Positions 18,098 through 26,437 of a stretch of 64,000 nucleotides of DNA are shown piece after piece (position 1 is the stretch's first letter; every line of letters starts with the position of its first letter). Position numbers and translations under genes: made by a program. This DNA is from Minwuiaceae bacterium. GTDB taxonomy: Bacteria > Pseudomonadota > Alphaproteobacteria > Minwuiales > Minwuiaceae. The stretch lies in contig JANQEE010000039.1 in the NCBI GenBank assembly GCA_028278525.1, positions 62,001-126,000 on the forward strand, in the 5' to 3' direction. Below the pieces are notes generated by a model, which worked only from the letters and a program-made list of their open reading frames with translations, was not told the DNA's origin and searched no databases.

Positions 18098-19696
18098 TCA
18101 CGCGAAGCTACGGAAGTTGGCGTCGCCGTCCCGCTCGATCTGCTCGACCAGCGCGACTTCCCAGGTCAGGTAGTCCCGCATGAACTTCTCGATCGTGTCC
18201 TTATGTTCGTAGGGCTTATACCAGACATCGTCGGTCTCAGTGGTGAGGTAGTCCATCCCCTCGGCGGTTGGCAGACCCGCCGCCACCCAGGCGTCGGTGC
18301 CGCCGTCGAGCACCCGGATCAGCAGGCCCGGACGGGCCGCGGCCGCGTCCTTCACCGCAAGATGAGCCAGCATGCCGTCCGGCGACGTCAGCACGATCAG
18401 GCCGACCGGCGGCAGGCGGAACAGGCCGCTTGGGAAGCGCGACCGCACCGCCCACCAGGCGCCGGGAATGTGGCCGGCGCGGTACTCCAGGCTGGTGGCC
18501 AGATCGACGACCGCCACCGGTTCACCGGAATCCAGCACCGCCTTCAATTCATGCGGCGAGATGACGTCGCCTTTTTCCTGGCCGAGCAATGTCGGCGCCC
18601 GGGCACCGGTTTCCGTCCCGTCATCGCCGATACCGCCGTCCAGGACGAACACATCGTCCCAGCCCATCTGAATCAGCCAGGACGCCGTCATGGTCGCACG
18701 CACCCCGGCATCGTCGGCCAGCACCACGCGGGCGCCCCGCGTCGCGATATACTCGTCGGTCGCCTGTACGAGCTGCCCGCCCGGCGCGTTGCGGGAACCC
18801 GGCAGGTGCCCGGCTTCGAATTCGGCCGGCGAGCGGACATCCAGCAGGAACAAAGTGCGGCTCTCTGCCTCCGCCTGCCAGGCGGCGAGCGTTGCCCGGT
18901 CCGCCCAGCGGACGCCGAACCGTTCCGCCACCCGCGCCGCGGACTCTTTTGCTTTCTCCAGGCCGGACGCACTGGGCGCCTCAGCAACGCGCTCGCTGCC
19001 ATGCTCTAGCTGATGGCCAGCAAGATGCCAGCCCATGGTGCCGTCTTTCAGCGCGGCGACCGGGTTCGGGATCCCCGCGTTGATCAGCGATTGCGCGCCG
19101 ATGATGCTGCGGGTGCGGCCGGCGCAATTGACCAGAACGAAGGTATCCGGGTCGGGTGCGATGTCGTGCACGCGATAGACCAATTCCGCGCCCGGCGTAT
19201 CGATGCCGCCGGGGATATTCATCCGGTGGTACTCGTCGTACGGCCGGGAATCCAGGATCACCATGTTGTCGCCGGCATCCAGCTTCGCCTTGACCTCGTC
19301 GGCGGTCAGTCGCGGCGTGTCGTAGGCATGCTCGACAAACTCGCCGAACGCCTTACTGGGTACGTTGACGCCGGAAAACAATTCGTAGCCGGCGGCCCGC
19401 CAGCCGCTAACCCCGTCGGTCAGAACCGATACATCGGTGTAGCCGAAACCGCTCAGGCGCTCCGCCGCCGTTTCCGATAGTTTGGCGTCGTCGCCTTCAT
19501 CCACCAGCACGATCCGGGTGCCGGTACGCGGCACCAGATCGGCAAAGTCAAGTTCCAGGCGACTCAACGGAATGCAGACAGCGAACAGCAGATGTTCCTT
19601 GGAAAAGACGCCTTGCTCGCGCACGTCGATAAGCGCCAGTTCATCGCCATCTCGAAGCATCGCCTTCAGCGCCGCGGGTGTCACGCTTCGGCTCAT
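18098..19696 (-). CDS. Four-domain rhodanese-like sulfurtransferase with one active-site cysteine
   Basis: This 532-residue protein holds four rhodanese folds in a row. They are marked by ALIDVRE (about 21), VILDSRPYDEYH (about 146), LFLLDVRSPAEFEAGHLPG (about 282) and AVVDLATSLEYRAGHIPG (about 395). Only the second keeps a catalytic cysteine: C191 in NCAGRTRS. The equivalent loops of domains 1, 3 and 4 read DEGDDAK, DDAGVRA and SPDGMLA, so those domains are likely structural or binding. The family moves sulfane sulfur between thiols, cyanide or carrier proteins. It begins three bases downstream of a cysteine dioxygenase-type gene, so the pair is one transcription unit for thiol or sulfane-sulfur turnover. 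Confidence 0.9.
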   Translation of the reverse strand: MSRSVTPAALKAMLRDGDELALIDVREQGVFSKEHLLFAVCIPLSRLELDFADLVPRTGTRIVLVDEGDDAKLSETAAERLSGFGYTDVSVLTDGVSGWRAAGYELFSGVNVPSKAFGEFVEHAYDTPRLTADEVKAKLDAGDNMVILDSRPYDEYHRMNIPGGIDTPGAELVYRVHDIAPDPDTFVLVNCAGRTRSIIGAQSLINAGIPNPVAALKDGTMGWHLAGHQLEHGSERVAEAPSASGLEKAKESAARVAERFGVRWADRATLAAWQAEAESRTLFLLDVRSPAEFEAGHLPGSRNAPGGQLVQATDEYIATRGARVVLADDAGVRATMTASWLIQMGWDDVFVLDGGIGDDGTETGARAPTLLGQEKGDVISPHELKAVLDSGEPVAVVDLATSLEYRAGHIPGAWWAVRSRFPSGLFRLPPVGLIVLTSPDGMLAHLAVKDAAAARPGLLIRVLDGGTDAWVAAGLPTAEGMDYLTTETDDVWYKPYEHKDTIEKFMRDYLTWEVALVEQIERDGDANFRSFA

Positions 19697-19699
19697 CGA

Positions 19700-20299
19700 T
19701 CAGGCCCCGACCCTGTCCGCTCGCGCCTCGCGGATATCGCTATGCGCCGGGAAGACATGCCAGGTGTTGTCTTCCGGCTTGTAGTATTCGCGTTTGTGAA
19801 GCTGCTCCAGCGCCACCCCGTACATGTGGAAATTCAGCACCGGCACGTCGCCGTGAATATGGATCGAATGCAGATCCTCGGGCATGAAAGCAACGCCGGT
19901 GCCGGCGCCGACCGTATGCTCGCCGGTCTGCTCGACCCCGCCCTCGTCGGTATGACGGTAGAACCGATTATGCTCTTCCCCCCGCACGCCGACGATCGCC
20001 GCCCAGGTCGTGTGGTTATGCGCCGGCGTATCGACGCCGGTCTTCGCCGCGTTTGCGTAAAGCGCGAAGCGGTGGTCGTCGTCCTCGGACAGACGATAGA
20101 GGCACGAGTTCCGCTTGTCCCCCGGTCCGGGCATCGGAAAATCGCCCATCGGAAACAGCTCTTCGCGCGATGCGAGTGCCATCAAGTGGCCCTTGATTTC
20201 CTCCAGCGACTCCCGCGTCACGCCCTTGTCGCGCTCGACCTGACGTATCTTTTCGACGGTTTCGGCCACCGCCCTGGCGCGTTCTTCGGCCACGCTCAC
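19700..20299 (-). CDS. Cysteine dioxygenase family protein (cupin thiol dioxygenase)
   Basis: This 199-residue cupin oxidises a small thiol to its sulfinate with O2 at a non-haem iron. The three iron-binding histidines fall at H94 and H96 (PAHNHTTWAAIVGVRGEEHN) and H144 (EDLHSIHIHG), the three-His pattern of the family. The strand NFHMYGVALE follows, comparable to the LHLYSPP region of cysteine dioxygenases. The Cys-Tyr crosslink of mammalian enzymes is not expected in this branch. Substrate could be cysteine or 3-mercaptopropionate; sequence alone does not decide. Co-transcription with the rhodanese gene suggests sulfur oxidation or detoxification. Confidence 0.85.
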   Translation of the reverse strand: MSVAEERARAVAETVEKIRQVERDKGVTRESLEEIKGHLMALASREELFPMGDFPMPGPGDKRNSCLYRLSEDDDHRFALYANAAKTGVDTPAHNHTTWAAIVGVRGEEHNRFYRHTDEGGVEQTGEHTVGAGTGVAFMPEDLHSIHIHGDVPVLNFHMYGVALEQLHKREYYKPEDNTWHVFPAHSDIREARADRVGA

Positions 20300-20342
20300 G
20301 ATCGTTCTCCCCTACTGAACCTTGTCGCCCCGTCATCTTACA

Positions 20343-20374
20343 GCCGCACCCCCTTCGCGCGAAGGGGGTGCGGC
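20343..20374. terminator. Strong palindromic hairpin between yjbQ and the dioxygenase gene
   Basis: Fourteen perfectly paired bases (GCCGCACCCCCTTC and its complement) close over GCGC; the loop can extend pairing further. It lies just past the yjbQ stop and upstream of the dioxygenase start, both on the minus strand. There is no T-run on either side, so it may be a Rho-assisted terminator or a dispersed palindromic repeat. Confidence 0.6.
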
Positions 20375-20378
20375 GCAA

Positions 20379-20801
20379 TTATGCAACCCCCAGCAAATGG
20401 AGCAAAACCTGGCGCCGGTGCGGGCTTGTCCGATGTTCGAACAGGTAAATGCCCTGCCAGGTCCCCAGCGCCATGCGGCCGGCCTGGACCGGCACGGCGA
20501 GATGCGTCTGCGTCAGCGCCGCGCGGATATGCGCCGGCATGTCGTCCGGCCCCTCGGCCGTATGCCGATAGAGCGACATGTCGTCGGCCACCAACTGCGA
20601 AAAGAAGGCATCCAGGTCGCGCATGACATCCGGATCGGCATTTTCCTGGATCAGCAGGGATGCCGAGGTGTGGCGAAGGAACAGCGTGAGAAGTCCGTCA
20701 CACAGCCCTTGTTCGCCAACCCAATCCGCGATGTAACCGGTGATTTCGGTCAAGCCACGGCCCGGCGTTTGGACCGTCATCTGATGCATCGATTGCTGCA
20801 T
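20379..20801 (-). CDS. yjbQ: YjbQ/UPF0047 family protein (secondary thiamine-phosphate synthase-like)
   Basis: This 140-residue protein is the usual size for the family. Landmarks are LTLFLRHTSASLLIQENADP with the conserved His and Ser, DDMPAHIRAALTQTHLAVPV, and LGTWQGIYLFEHR near the C-terminus. The family forms a trimer with a metal-like site built from those His residues. Escherichia coli YjbQ has weak thiamine-phosphate synthase activity, and the true role is unsettled. It diverges from the homocysteine methyltransferase gene across about 110 bases. Confidence 0.93.
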   Translation of the reverse strand: MQQSMHQMTVQTPGRGLTEITGYIADWVGEQGLCDGLLTLFLRHTSASLLIQENADPDVMRDLDAFFSQLVADDMSLYRHTAEGPDDMPAHIRAALTQTHLAVPVQAGRMALGTWQGIYLFEHRTSPHRRQVLLHLLGVA

Positions 20802-20909
20802 GGCGTCTTATAGCACGGTGAAATGACCGCAAATATGGTCGCTCAGCGGCGGGATTTTCCGTTGCGAACAGCGTCACCCTTACGGGAAGTGCTCAATGGA
20901 GGACGCGAT

Positions 20910-21950
20910 ATGGCAACCAAGGGACTGATGCAGCGCCTAAACGAGGACCCGGTGATTTGCGCCGAGGGGTATCTGTTCGAAATGGAGCGGCGCGGGTACC
21001 TGCAGGCGGGCGCGTTCGTGCCGGAAGTCGTGGTCGAGCATCCCGAGGTCGTTCGCCAGTTGCACCGGGATTTCGCCCATGCCGGATCCGACGTCATGGA
21101 GGCTTTCACCTACTATGCCCATCGCGAAAAAATGCGCCTGATCGGCCGTGAGGAAGAGCTTGAAAACATCAACCGCCAGGCTTTGCGCATTGCTCGCGAG
21201 GTTGCCGAGGAGTATGGCTGCCTGCTGGCCGGCAATATCTGCAATACCAACGTCTACGAGCCGGACAACGCCGCCTCGGCCGACGCCGTACGCGCCATTT
21301 TCACGGAGCAGGTACAGTGGGCGGTCGACGAAGGCGCCGATTACATCGTGGCCGAAACCATCGCTTTCGCCGGCGAGGCGGCGATTGCCCTGGACGTGAT
21401 CAAGCAGGTCGGGATGCCGGCCGTGGTAACCCTGGCCGCGCACCGCACCGGCCGGTTGCGCGACGGCCTATCCGTGGCGGAAGCCTGCAAAATGTTGGAG
21501 AAGAACGGCGCCGACGTGGTCGGGCTGAACTGCGCCCGTGGGCCGGACACCATGCTGCCCCTGCTGGAAGAAATCGCGTCCGTCTGCACCGTACCGCTGG
21601 CCGCGCTGCCGGTGCCGTACCGCACGACACCGTCGGAACCCAACTTCCAGGCGCTGACCGATCCATGCCATGCGCATCCGAGCGACGAACGCCCGTTCCC
21701 GACGCATCTTGACCCCATGACCTGCACGCGCATGGAGATCGCGGACTTCACCAAACGCGCGACGGAAATCGGGGCGGCCTATCTCGGCGTCTGCTGCGGC
21801 GCCGGCCCGCATCATATTCGCGCGATGGCGGAAGCACTGGGCCGCCGCCCACCGGCGAGCCGCTATTCCGCAGACATGTCCAAGCACTATGCGCTGGGCG
21901 ACGACCCGTCGTTCAAGGGGCACAATCTGGAATATGGCCAGGAGCTTTAG
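20910..21950 (+). CDS. Homocysteine S-methyltransferase family protein (betaine-homocysteine type)
   Basis: This 346-residue zinc enzyme transfers a methyl group to homocysteine or a related thiol, giving methionine. The three zinc cysteines are visible as C208 (VGLNCARGP) and C295-C296 (LGVCCGAGPHHIRAM). The barrel start ICAEGYLFEMERRGY and VAETIAFAGEA support the fold. The start at 20910 is chosen because GGAGGA stands seven bases upstream. An in-frame ATG at 20823 would add a non-homologous stretch. The donor could be glycine betaine, dimethylsulfoniopropionate or S-methylmethionine. The GMC oxidoreductase at 6 kb could make betaine aldehyde, but that link is weak. Its 3' end overlaps the convergent LysR gene by 38 bases. 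Confidence 0.9.
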   Translation: MATKGLMQRLNEDPVICAEGYLFEMERRGYLQAGAFVPEVVVEHPEVVRQLHRDFAHAGSDVMEAFTYYAHREKMRLIGREEELENINRQALRIAREVAEEYGCLLAGNICNTNVYEPDNAASADAVRAIFTEQVQWAVDEGADYIVAETIAFAGEAAIALDVIKQVGMPAVVTLAAHRTGRLRDGLSVAEACKMLEKNGADVVGLNCARGPDTMLPLLEEIASVCTVPLAALPVPYRTTPSEPNFQALTDPCHAHPSDERPFPTHLDPMTCTRMEIADFTKRATEIGAAYLGVCCGAGPHHIRAMAEALGRRPPASRYSADMSKHYALGDDPSFKGHNLEYGQEL

Positions 21951-22806
21951 AGGGTTCGGAGTCCAACTCAATCGAGGCGGTCGCAACGATCTCGACCAGC
22001 CAGTCGACGGTGACCGAAATCCGCGCCAGGGGACGCAGCTCCGGATGGACCAGCAACCAGACTTCGCGCGTTAGAACGCTGCCGTCCGATAGCCGGACCA
22101 GGCGGGGATCGGGGCCGGCCATGAAATCAGGCAGAACGGTCCGGCCCAGGCCGGCCCGCACCGCCTGAAACAGCGACTCGGCATCCCCGACGCCAAGCCG
22201 CGCCGGATCGCCGTGTTTGGCGATCCAACGCGCCTGCGGCAGGTCAAGGTAAGAGTCTTCGTAGGTCAACCAGGGCAGGTCGGCAGGGTTACCGCCCGCC
22301 GGTCCGTAGACCGAGTAACCGAGTGCGCCGATGCTCCGACATAGCGCCGTCCCACTCTCCGGCCGCGCTAGGCGAAGCGCGATGTCCGCCTCGCGTTTCG
22401 TTAGGCTGAGATTACCGGAATCCGCCAGCGCCTCGACCCGAAGCCTAGGGTACGTATCGAATAACCGTGCAAGATTTGGGATCAGCAAGCGATTGATGAT
22501 CGTCGGCACCGCCGTCAGCCGAACGCTGCCCTCCGGTTGGCGATCAGCCCCTGTGAGGCTCTCTTGCAAGGCTAGGACTTCGCTTTCGACACGCTCCGCC
22601 CGGTCGAGCGCTTCCTCCCCCGCCGCTGTCGGCCGCATCAACCCTTCGGCCCGGTCGAACAGATGTGCGCCAAGCGCGGTTTCAATGGCCGCCACACGGC
22701 GCGTTACCGTGGTCTGGTCGACATGCAGGCTGCGGGCGGCTGCCGACAGGGTACCGCCGCGGGCCACCGCCAGCAGATAGCGTAGATCGTTCCAGTTCAT
22801 ATCCAT
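21913..22806 (-). CDS. LysR-family transcriptional regulator
   Basis: This 297-residue regulator has an N-terminal winged helix-turn-helix (LRYLLAVARGGTLSAAARSL, then DQTTVTRRVAAIETALG). The periplasmic-binding-protein-like effector domain runs from about residue 90 (VRLTAVPTIINRLLIPNL). The start may be the ATG at 22806 or the one two codons on at 22800. A perfect 18-bp palindrome abuts the first start, which leaves little room for a ribosome site. It diverges from the TauE-family permease gene, its most likely target, and overlaps the tail of the methyltransferase gene. Confidence 0.92.
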   Translation of the reverse strand: MDMNWNDLRYLLAVARGGTLSAAARSLHVDQTTVTRRVAAIETALGAHLFDRAEGLMRPTAAGEEALDRAERVESEVLALQESLTGADRQPEGSVRLTAVPTIINRLLIPNLARLFDTYPRLRVEALADSGNLSLTKREADIALRLARPESGTALCRSIGALGYSVYGPAGGNPADLPWLTYEDSYLDLPQARWIAKHGDPARLGVGDAESLFQAVRAGLGRTVLPDFMAGPDPRLVRLSDGSVLTREVWLLVHPELRPLARISVTVDWLVEIVATASIELDSEPSKAPGHIPDCAP

Positions 22807-22824
22807 TTCTGCAAAATTGCAGAA
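22807..22824. promoter_or_regulatory. 18-bp perfect palindrome in the LysR/permease divergent region
   Basis: TTCTGCAA and TTGCAGAA mirror each other across AA, giving a fully symmetric 18-bp site directly before the LysR start codon. It contains the T-N11-A pattern of LysR sites and lies 77 bases from the permease start, so autorepression with activation of the permease is the simple model. Confidence 0.6.
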
Positions 22825-22900
22825 TAGATTAGCAGATATGCGGATAGATCTGTATTTTTTCGGTAACTAGAACGGTGTTACCACATTTGGAGTGTTCTGA

Positions 22901-23668
22901 ATGCCGTTCGAGTTTTCCAGCTTGGCCGACCTCGGCGGCCAGCAACTGCCATGGCTGGCTATAGCCGCGTTATGCGCCGGACTGGTCCGCGGCTTTGCGG
23001 GGTTCGGTGCCGCCATGATCTTCATACCGATCGCCAGCGCTCTGATCGACCCGAAGGCCGCCGTCATCGTACTGTTCGTGATCGACGGCATCGCGACAGC
23101 GCCCTTGCTGGTGCCGGCAGCGCGGATATGCCGGTGGTCGGAGATCATGCCATTGATCGTCGGCGCGACAATGACCGTGCCCCTTGGCGTACAAGCGCTG
23201 GTCCTCATGGACCCGGTATTACTGCGCTGGATCATCTGCTGCGCCATACTTTTGGCCCTCGCCGCCATGGCGACCGGCTGGCGCTACAGTCGGCTTCCTT
23301 CGACGCCGGTTACCGTCGGCATCGGCGGCATGGCCGGACTGACAGGCGGTGCAGCCAGCCTTTCCGGTCCGCCGATCGTTCTGTTCTGGCTGGGCGGACA
23401 ATCGGCGGCGCCGACCGTGCGCGCCAACATGATCGTCTTCCTCGGCATCTCGACGGTGATCACCGGCGCCGCTTACTGGTGGAACGGCCTGTTTGTCGCC
23501 GAGCAGATCGCCAGATCGGCGCTTTTGGTGCCGATCTACGCCGCTGCGATCTGGCTCGGCGCCCGATGTTTCCGGCATGCCTCGGAATGCCTGTTTCGTC
23601 GCCTGGCATTTGGCCTGATCGCCTTTGCGGCCCTGGGTAGCCTGCCGATCATGGACGGGTTCTTCTGA
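22901..23668 (+). CDS. TauE/SafE-family sulfite/organosulfonate exporter-like permease
   Basis: This 255-residue membrane protein has about eight spans arranged as two repeats. Each repeat carries the family glycine-rich motif: LVRGFAGFGAAMIFIPI near residue 29 and GGMAGLTGGAASLSGPP near residue 140. Family members export sulfite, sulfoacetate or similar anions. Sulfur genes (dioxygenase, rhodanese) lie 2-4 kb away, but the divergent LysR gene is the only direct partner. The ATG is preceded by only a weak ribosome site (GGAGTG at -13). Confidence 0.88.
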   Translation: MPFEFSSLADLGGQQLPWLAIAALCAGLVRGFAGFGAAMIFIPIASALIDPKAAVIVLFVIDGIATAPLLVPAARICRWSEIMPLIVGATMTVPLGVQALVLMDPVLLRWIICCAILLALAAMATGWRYSRLPSTPVTVGIGGMAGLTGGAASLSGPPIVLFWLGGQSAAPTVRANMIVFLGISTVITGAAYWWNGLFVAEQIARSALLVPIYAAAIWLGARCFRHASECLFRRLAFGLIAFAALGSLPIMDGFF

Positions 23669-23671
23669 ATC

Positions 23672-25444
23672 CTAGGGCGCGATCGACCACCACGTCGTGA
23701 GCTGATGGCCATACAGCGGCACGACGGCCGGGTGCGCTACGCCATGCCAATAGGCGACCCGCTCCACCGTATCGTGATATAGCGGCACCACGTAATGCGA
23801 CCATAACAGAATGCGATCCAGCGCGCGGGTCGCCGCGATCAGCTCGGGGCGCGTGCGCGCCGCCGTCAGGTGGCCGACCATGGCATCGACCGCCGGGTCG
23901 CGAACCCCGACATAGTTGCGGCTGCCCTCGATACCCGCTTCGGCCGAGCCCCAGTAGTAGAGCTGCTCGCTACCAGGCGAGAGCGATTGGTACCAATCCG
24001 TCAGGATAACGTCGAAATCGAACGCGCGGCGGCGGCGCTCGTATTGCGCCGCATCGGCCGTGCGTATCCGCGCGGCGATGCCCAGCCGTTCCAGATTCTG
24101 TGCAAAGGCCAGCGCAATCCGTTCGTCGCGCGGGTCGGCCAGCAAAATTTCGAACGTTATAAGCCGGCCGGACTTGGCGTCGACGAGCCGACCGTCCCGC
24201 ACCAGCCAGCCTGCCTCGGTCAGCAGTTTGAAGGCCTGCTTCAGGTTGCGGCGGAGACCCGCCGGCCCGTCCGCAAAGGGTGGGGCGTAAGCCGGCCCGA
24301 ACACTTCGTCGGGCACGCGGCCGCGCCACGGCTCCAACAAGGCGAGTTCGCCAGCGCTAGGTGGACCGACGGCCGCGAGATCGGAGTTCGAGAAATAGCT
24401 GGCGCTTTGACGGTACGCGCCGTGAAACAGGCTGCGGTTGGCCCAATCGAAATCGAAGGCGTAGGCCAGCGCGGCGCGGACGCGCGGGTCGGCGAACATC
24501 GGCCGCCGGGTGTTGAAGGCGAAGCCTCGCATACCCTGGGTCAGGCCGTGGATCACCTCCTCCTTGACGACATCGCCGGCGGCCACGGCCGGGAAATCGT
24601 AAAGGGTCGCCCACCGCGCCGGGTCGTGCTCGAATCGCAGGTCGTAATCGCCCGACTTGAACGCCATCAACGCGACCCCCGCGTCGCGGTAATAGGTGTA
24701 GTCGATCCGGTCGAAATTGTAGCGGCCGCGATTGGGCGCGAGGGACAGTCCCCAATAGTCGGAGCGGCGGCGATAGGAGATCAGGCGCCCGGGCTCCAGC
24801 TCGACCACCTCGTAGGGCCCACTGCCTGGGATGGCGTCCAGGCCGGTACGTTCGAAATCCCGCCCGGCAAAGAAGTGTTTCGGCAGAATCGGCATCAACC
24901 CGAGGATCAGAGCAAGTTCCCGGTTTTCGCCCGAGCCGAAGTCGAACTTCACCTTGTTCGGGCCGGGCCGCGTAACCGACGTCACCTGACGATAGAACAG
25001 TCGGTGGTTGGGCCGCCCTTTGCTCCGCAGCGTTTTGTAGGTGAACACCACGTCGTCGACGGTGACGGGTTTGCCGTCGGAGAACCGCGCCTCCGGCCGC
25101 AGCGTGAAGGTAATCCAACTGCGGTCCGGCGCGACATCAACAGATCCGGCCAGCAGGCCGTACAGCGAAAACGGCTCGTCCTGCGAGCGCGCCATCAGGG
25201 ATTCGAACGTCAGCCCCAAGCCCTTCGCCGCCTCTCCCTTGATGATGAAGGGGTTGAGCGAATCGAAACCGCCGATCGCCGCCAGTCTTAGCCGTCCGCC
25301 CTTCGGCGCATTGGGATTGACGTAGTCGAAATGGGCGAAGCCCGGCGGGTATTTCGGTTCGCCGTGCATGGCGATACCATGGGTATCGGCCCGTGCGGCG
25401 ACCGCACCCACCAACAGAATCACCAGCAACACCAACCCGCGCAT
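23672..25444 (-). CDS. Extracellular solute-binding protein, family 5 (YejA-like)
   Basis: This 590-residue periplasmic protein binds peptides or similar large solutes for an ABC importer. A signal peptide covers residues 1-19 (MRGLVLLVILLVGAVAARA). The mature start HGIAMHGEPKYPPGFAHFDY with VNPNAPKGGRLRLAAIG is the signature of the YejA/microcin C branch. TFTLRPEARFSDGKPVTVDD is the classic family-5 block. The start at 25444 is taken because the signal peptide begins there; the frame stays open upstream without homology. No permease or ATPase genes adjoin it, so it is an orphan binding protein here. Confidence 0.9.
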   Translation of the reverse strand: MRGLVLLVILLVGAVAARADTHGIAMHGEPKYPPGFAHFDYVNPNAPKGGRLRLAAIGGFDSLNPFIIKGEAAKGLGLTFESLMARSQDEPFSLYGLLAGSVDVAPDRSWITFTLRPEARFSDGKPVTVDDVVFTYKTLRSKGRPNHRLFYRQVTSVTRPGPNKVKFDFGSGENRELALILGLMPILPKHFFAGRDFERTGLDAIPGSGPYEVVELEPGRLISYRRRSDYWGLSLAPNRGRYNFDRIDYTYYRDAGVALMAFKSGDYDLRFEHDPARWATLYDFPAVAAGDVVKEEVIHGLTQGMRGFAFNTRRPMFADPRVRAALAYAFDFDWANRSLFHGAYRQSASYFSNSDLAAVGPPSAGELALLEPWRGRVPDEVFGPAYAPPFADGPAGLRRNLKQAFKLLTEAGWLVRDGRLVDAKSGRLITFEILLADPRDERIALAFAQNLERLGIAARIRTADAAQYERRRRAFDFDVILTDWYQSLSPGSEQLYYWGSAEAGIEGSRNYVGVRDPAVDAMVGHLTAARTRPELIAATRALDRILLWSHYVVPLYHDTVERVAYWHGVAHPAVVPLYGHQLTTWWSIAP

Positions 25445-25540
25445 TGCCGCACCAAACCCCACCGACACAGGCCCGGTCAACCGGTGGACGCCACTGCGGG
25501 CATCCGCCATATTGCCGGGCCCGAAACGGAGACAACGGCC

Positions 25541-26437
25541 ATGGCCGACATATTGCGCACCCCCGACGAGCGTTTCGCCGATCTTCCCGGCTTCGACTTC
25601 GCACCCAATTATGTCGAAAACTTGCCCGGCTACGACGGTATGCGGATGCATTACCTGGACGAAGGGCCGGCGGACGCCGAGCATGTCTTCCTATGCCTGC
25701 ACGGGCAACCGAGTTGGAGCTACCTCTACCGCAAGATGATCCCGGTCTTCACGGCGGCCGGCCACCGCGCGGTGGCGCCGGATTTCTTCGGCTTCGGCCG
25801 GTCCGACAAGCCCGTGGCGGACGAGACCTATACCTTCGATTTCCATCGCGACGCGATCCTGCGTTTCATCGAACAGTTGGATCTTCGCAACATCACTTTG
25901 GTCGGGCAGGACTGGGGCGGCGTCATTGGCCTCACCTTGCCGATGGAAATGCCGGAGCGTTTCTCGCGCCTGATCGTCATGAACACGGCGCTCAGCACGG
26001 GCGACTTCCCGCTCGGCGAGGGCTTTCTGGCCTGGCGCGCCTTCTCCAACGCCAACCCGGACCTGGATATCGCCGCACTGATGGCGCGCGCCACGCCGAT
26101 TTTGACACCGGAAGAAGCCGCGGCCTACGCCGCGCCATTTCCCGACCAAAGCTACAAGGCGGGCGTCCGTCGCTTTCCCAATCTGGTGCCGGACAACCCG
26201 GACGCGGGCGGCGCTGCCACCTCGCGGCGTGCGCGCGACTGGTGGGGATCGGAATGGAACGGCCAGAGCTTCATGGCGATCGGCATGCAAGACCCGGTGC
26301 TGGGTGCGCCAGCGATGCACGCCCTGGCCAAGCTGATCAAAGGCTGTCCGGCGCCGCTGGAAATAGCGGAAGCCGGCCATTTCGTTCAAGAATGGGGCGA
26401 CCAGGTCGCGCAACAAGCGTTGGAGGCCTTCGGGTGA
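25541..26437 (+). CDS. Haloalkane dehalogenase-like alpha/beta hydrolase (HLD-I, DhlA-like)
   Basis: This 298-residue enzyme is predicted to replace a halogen on an alkyl chain with a hydroxyl, releasing halide. All expected residues are present: nucleophile D124 and halide-binding W125 in VGQDWGG, a second candidate halide Trp at 165, acid D251 (GMQDPVLG) and base H280 (AGHFVQEWG). The oxyanion stretch is LHGQPSWSYLYRKM, and FGFGRSDKP follows. The block AAPFPDQSYKAGVRRFPNLV and the C-terminal acid position place it with DhlA rather than LinB or DhaA. The ATG at 25541 begins the homology. Its stop overlaps the next start as GTGA. Epoxide hydrolase is the alternative, but the QDW motif argues against it. 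Confidence 0.88.
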   Translation: MADILRTPDERFADLPGFDFAPNYVENLPGYDGMRMHYLDEGPADAEHVFLCLHGQPSWSYLYRKMIPVFTAAGHRAVAPDFFGFGRSDKPVADETYTFDFHRDAILRFIEQLDLRNITLVGQDWGGVIGLTLPMEMPERFSRLIVMNTALSTGDFPLGEGFLAWRAFSNANPDLDIAALMARATPILTPEEAAAYAAPFPDQSYKAGVRRFPNLVPDNPDAGGAATSRRARDWWGSEWNGQSFMAIGMQDPVLGAPAMHALAKLIKGCPAPLEIAEAGHFVQEWGDQVAQQALEAFG

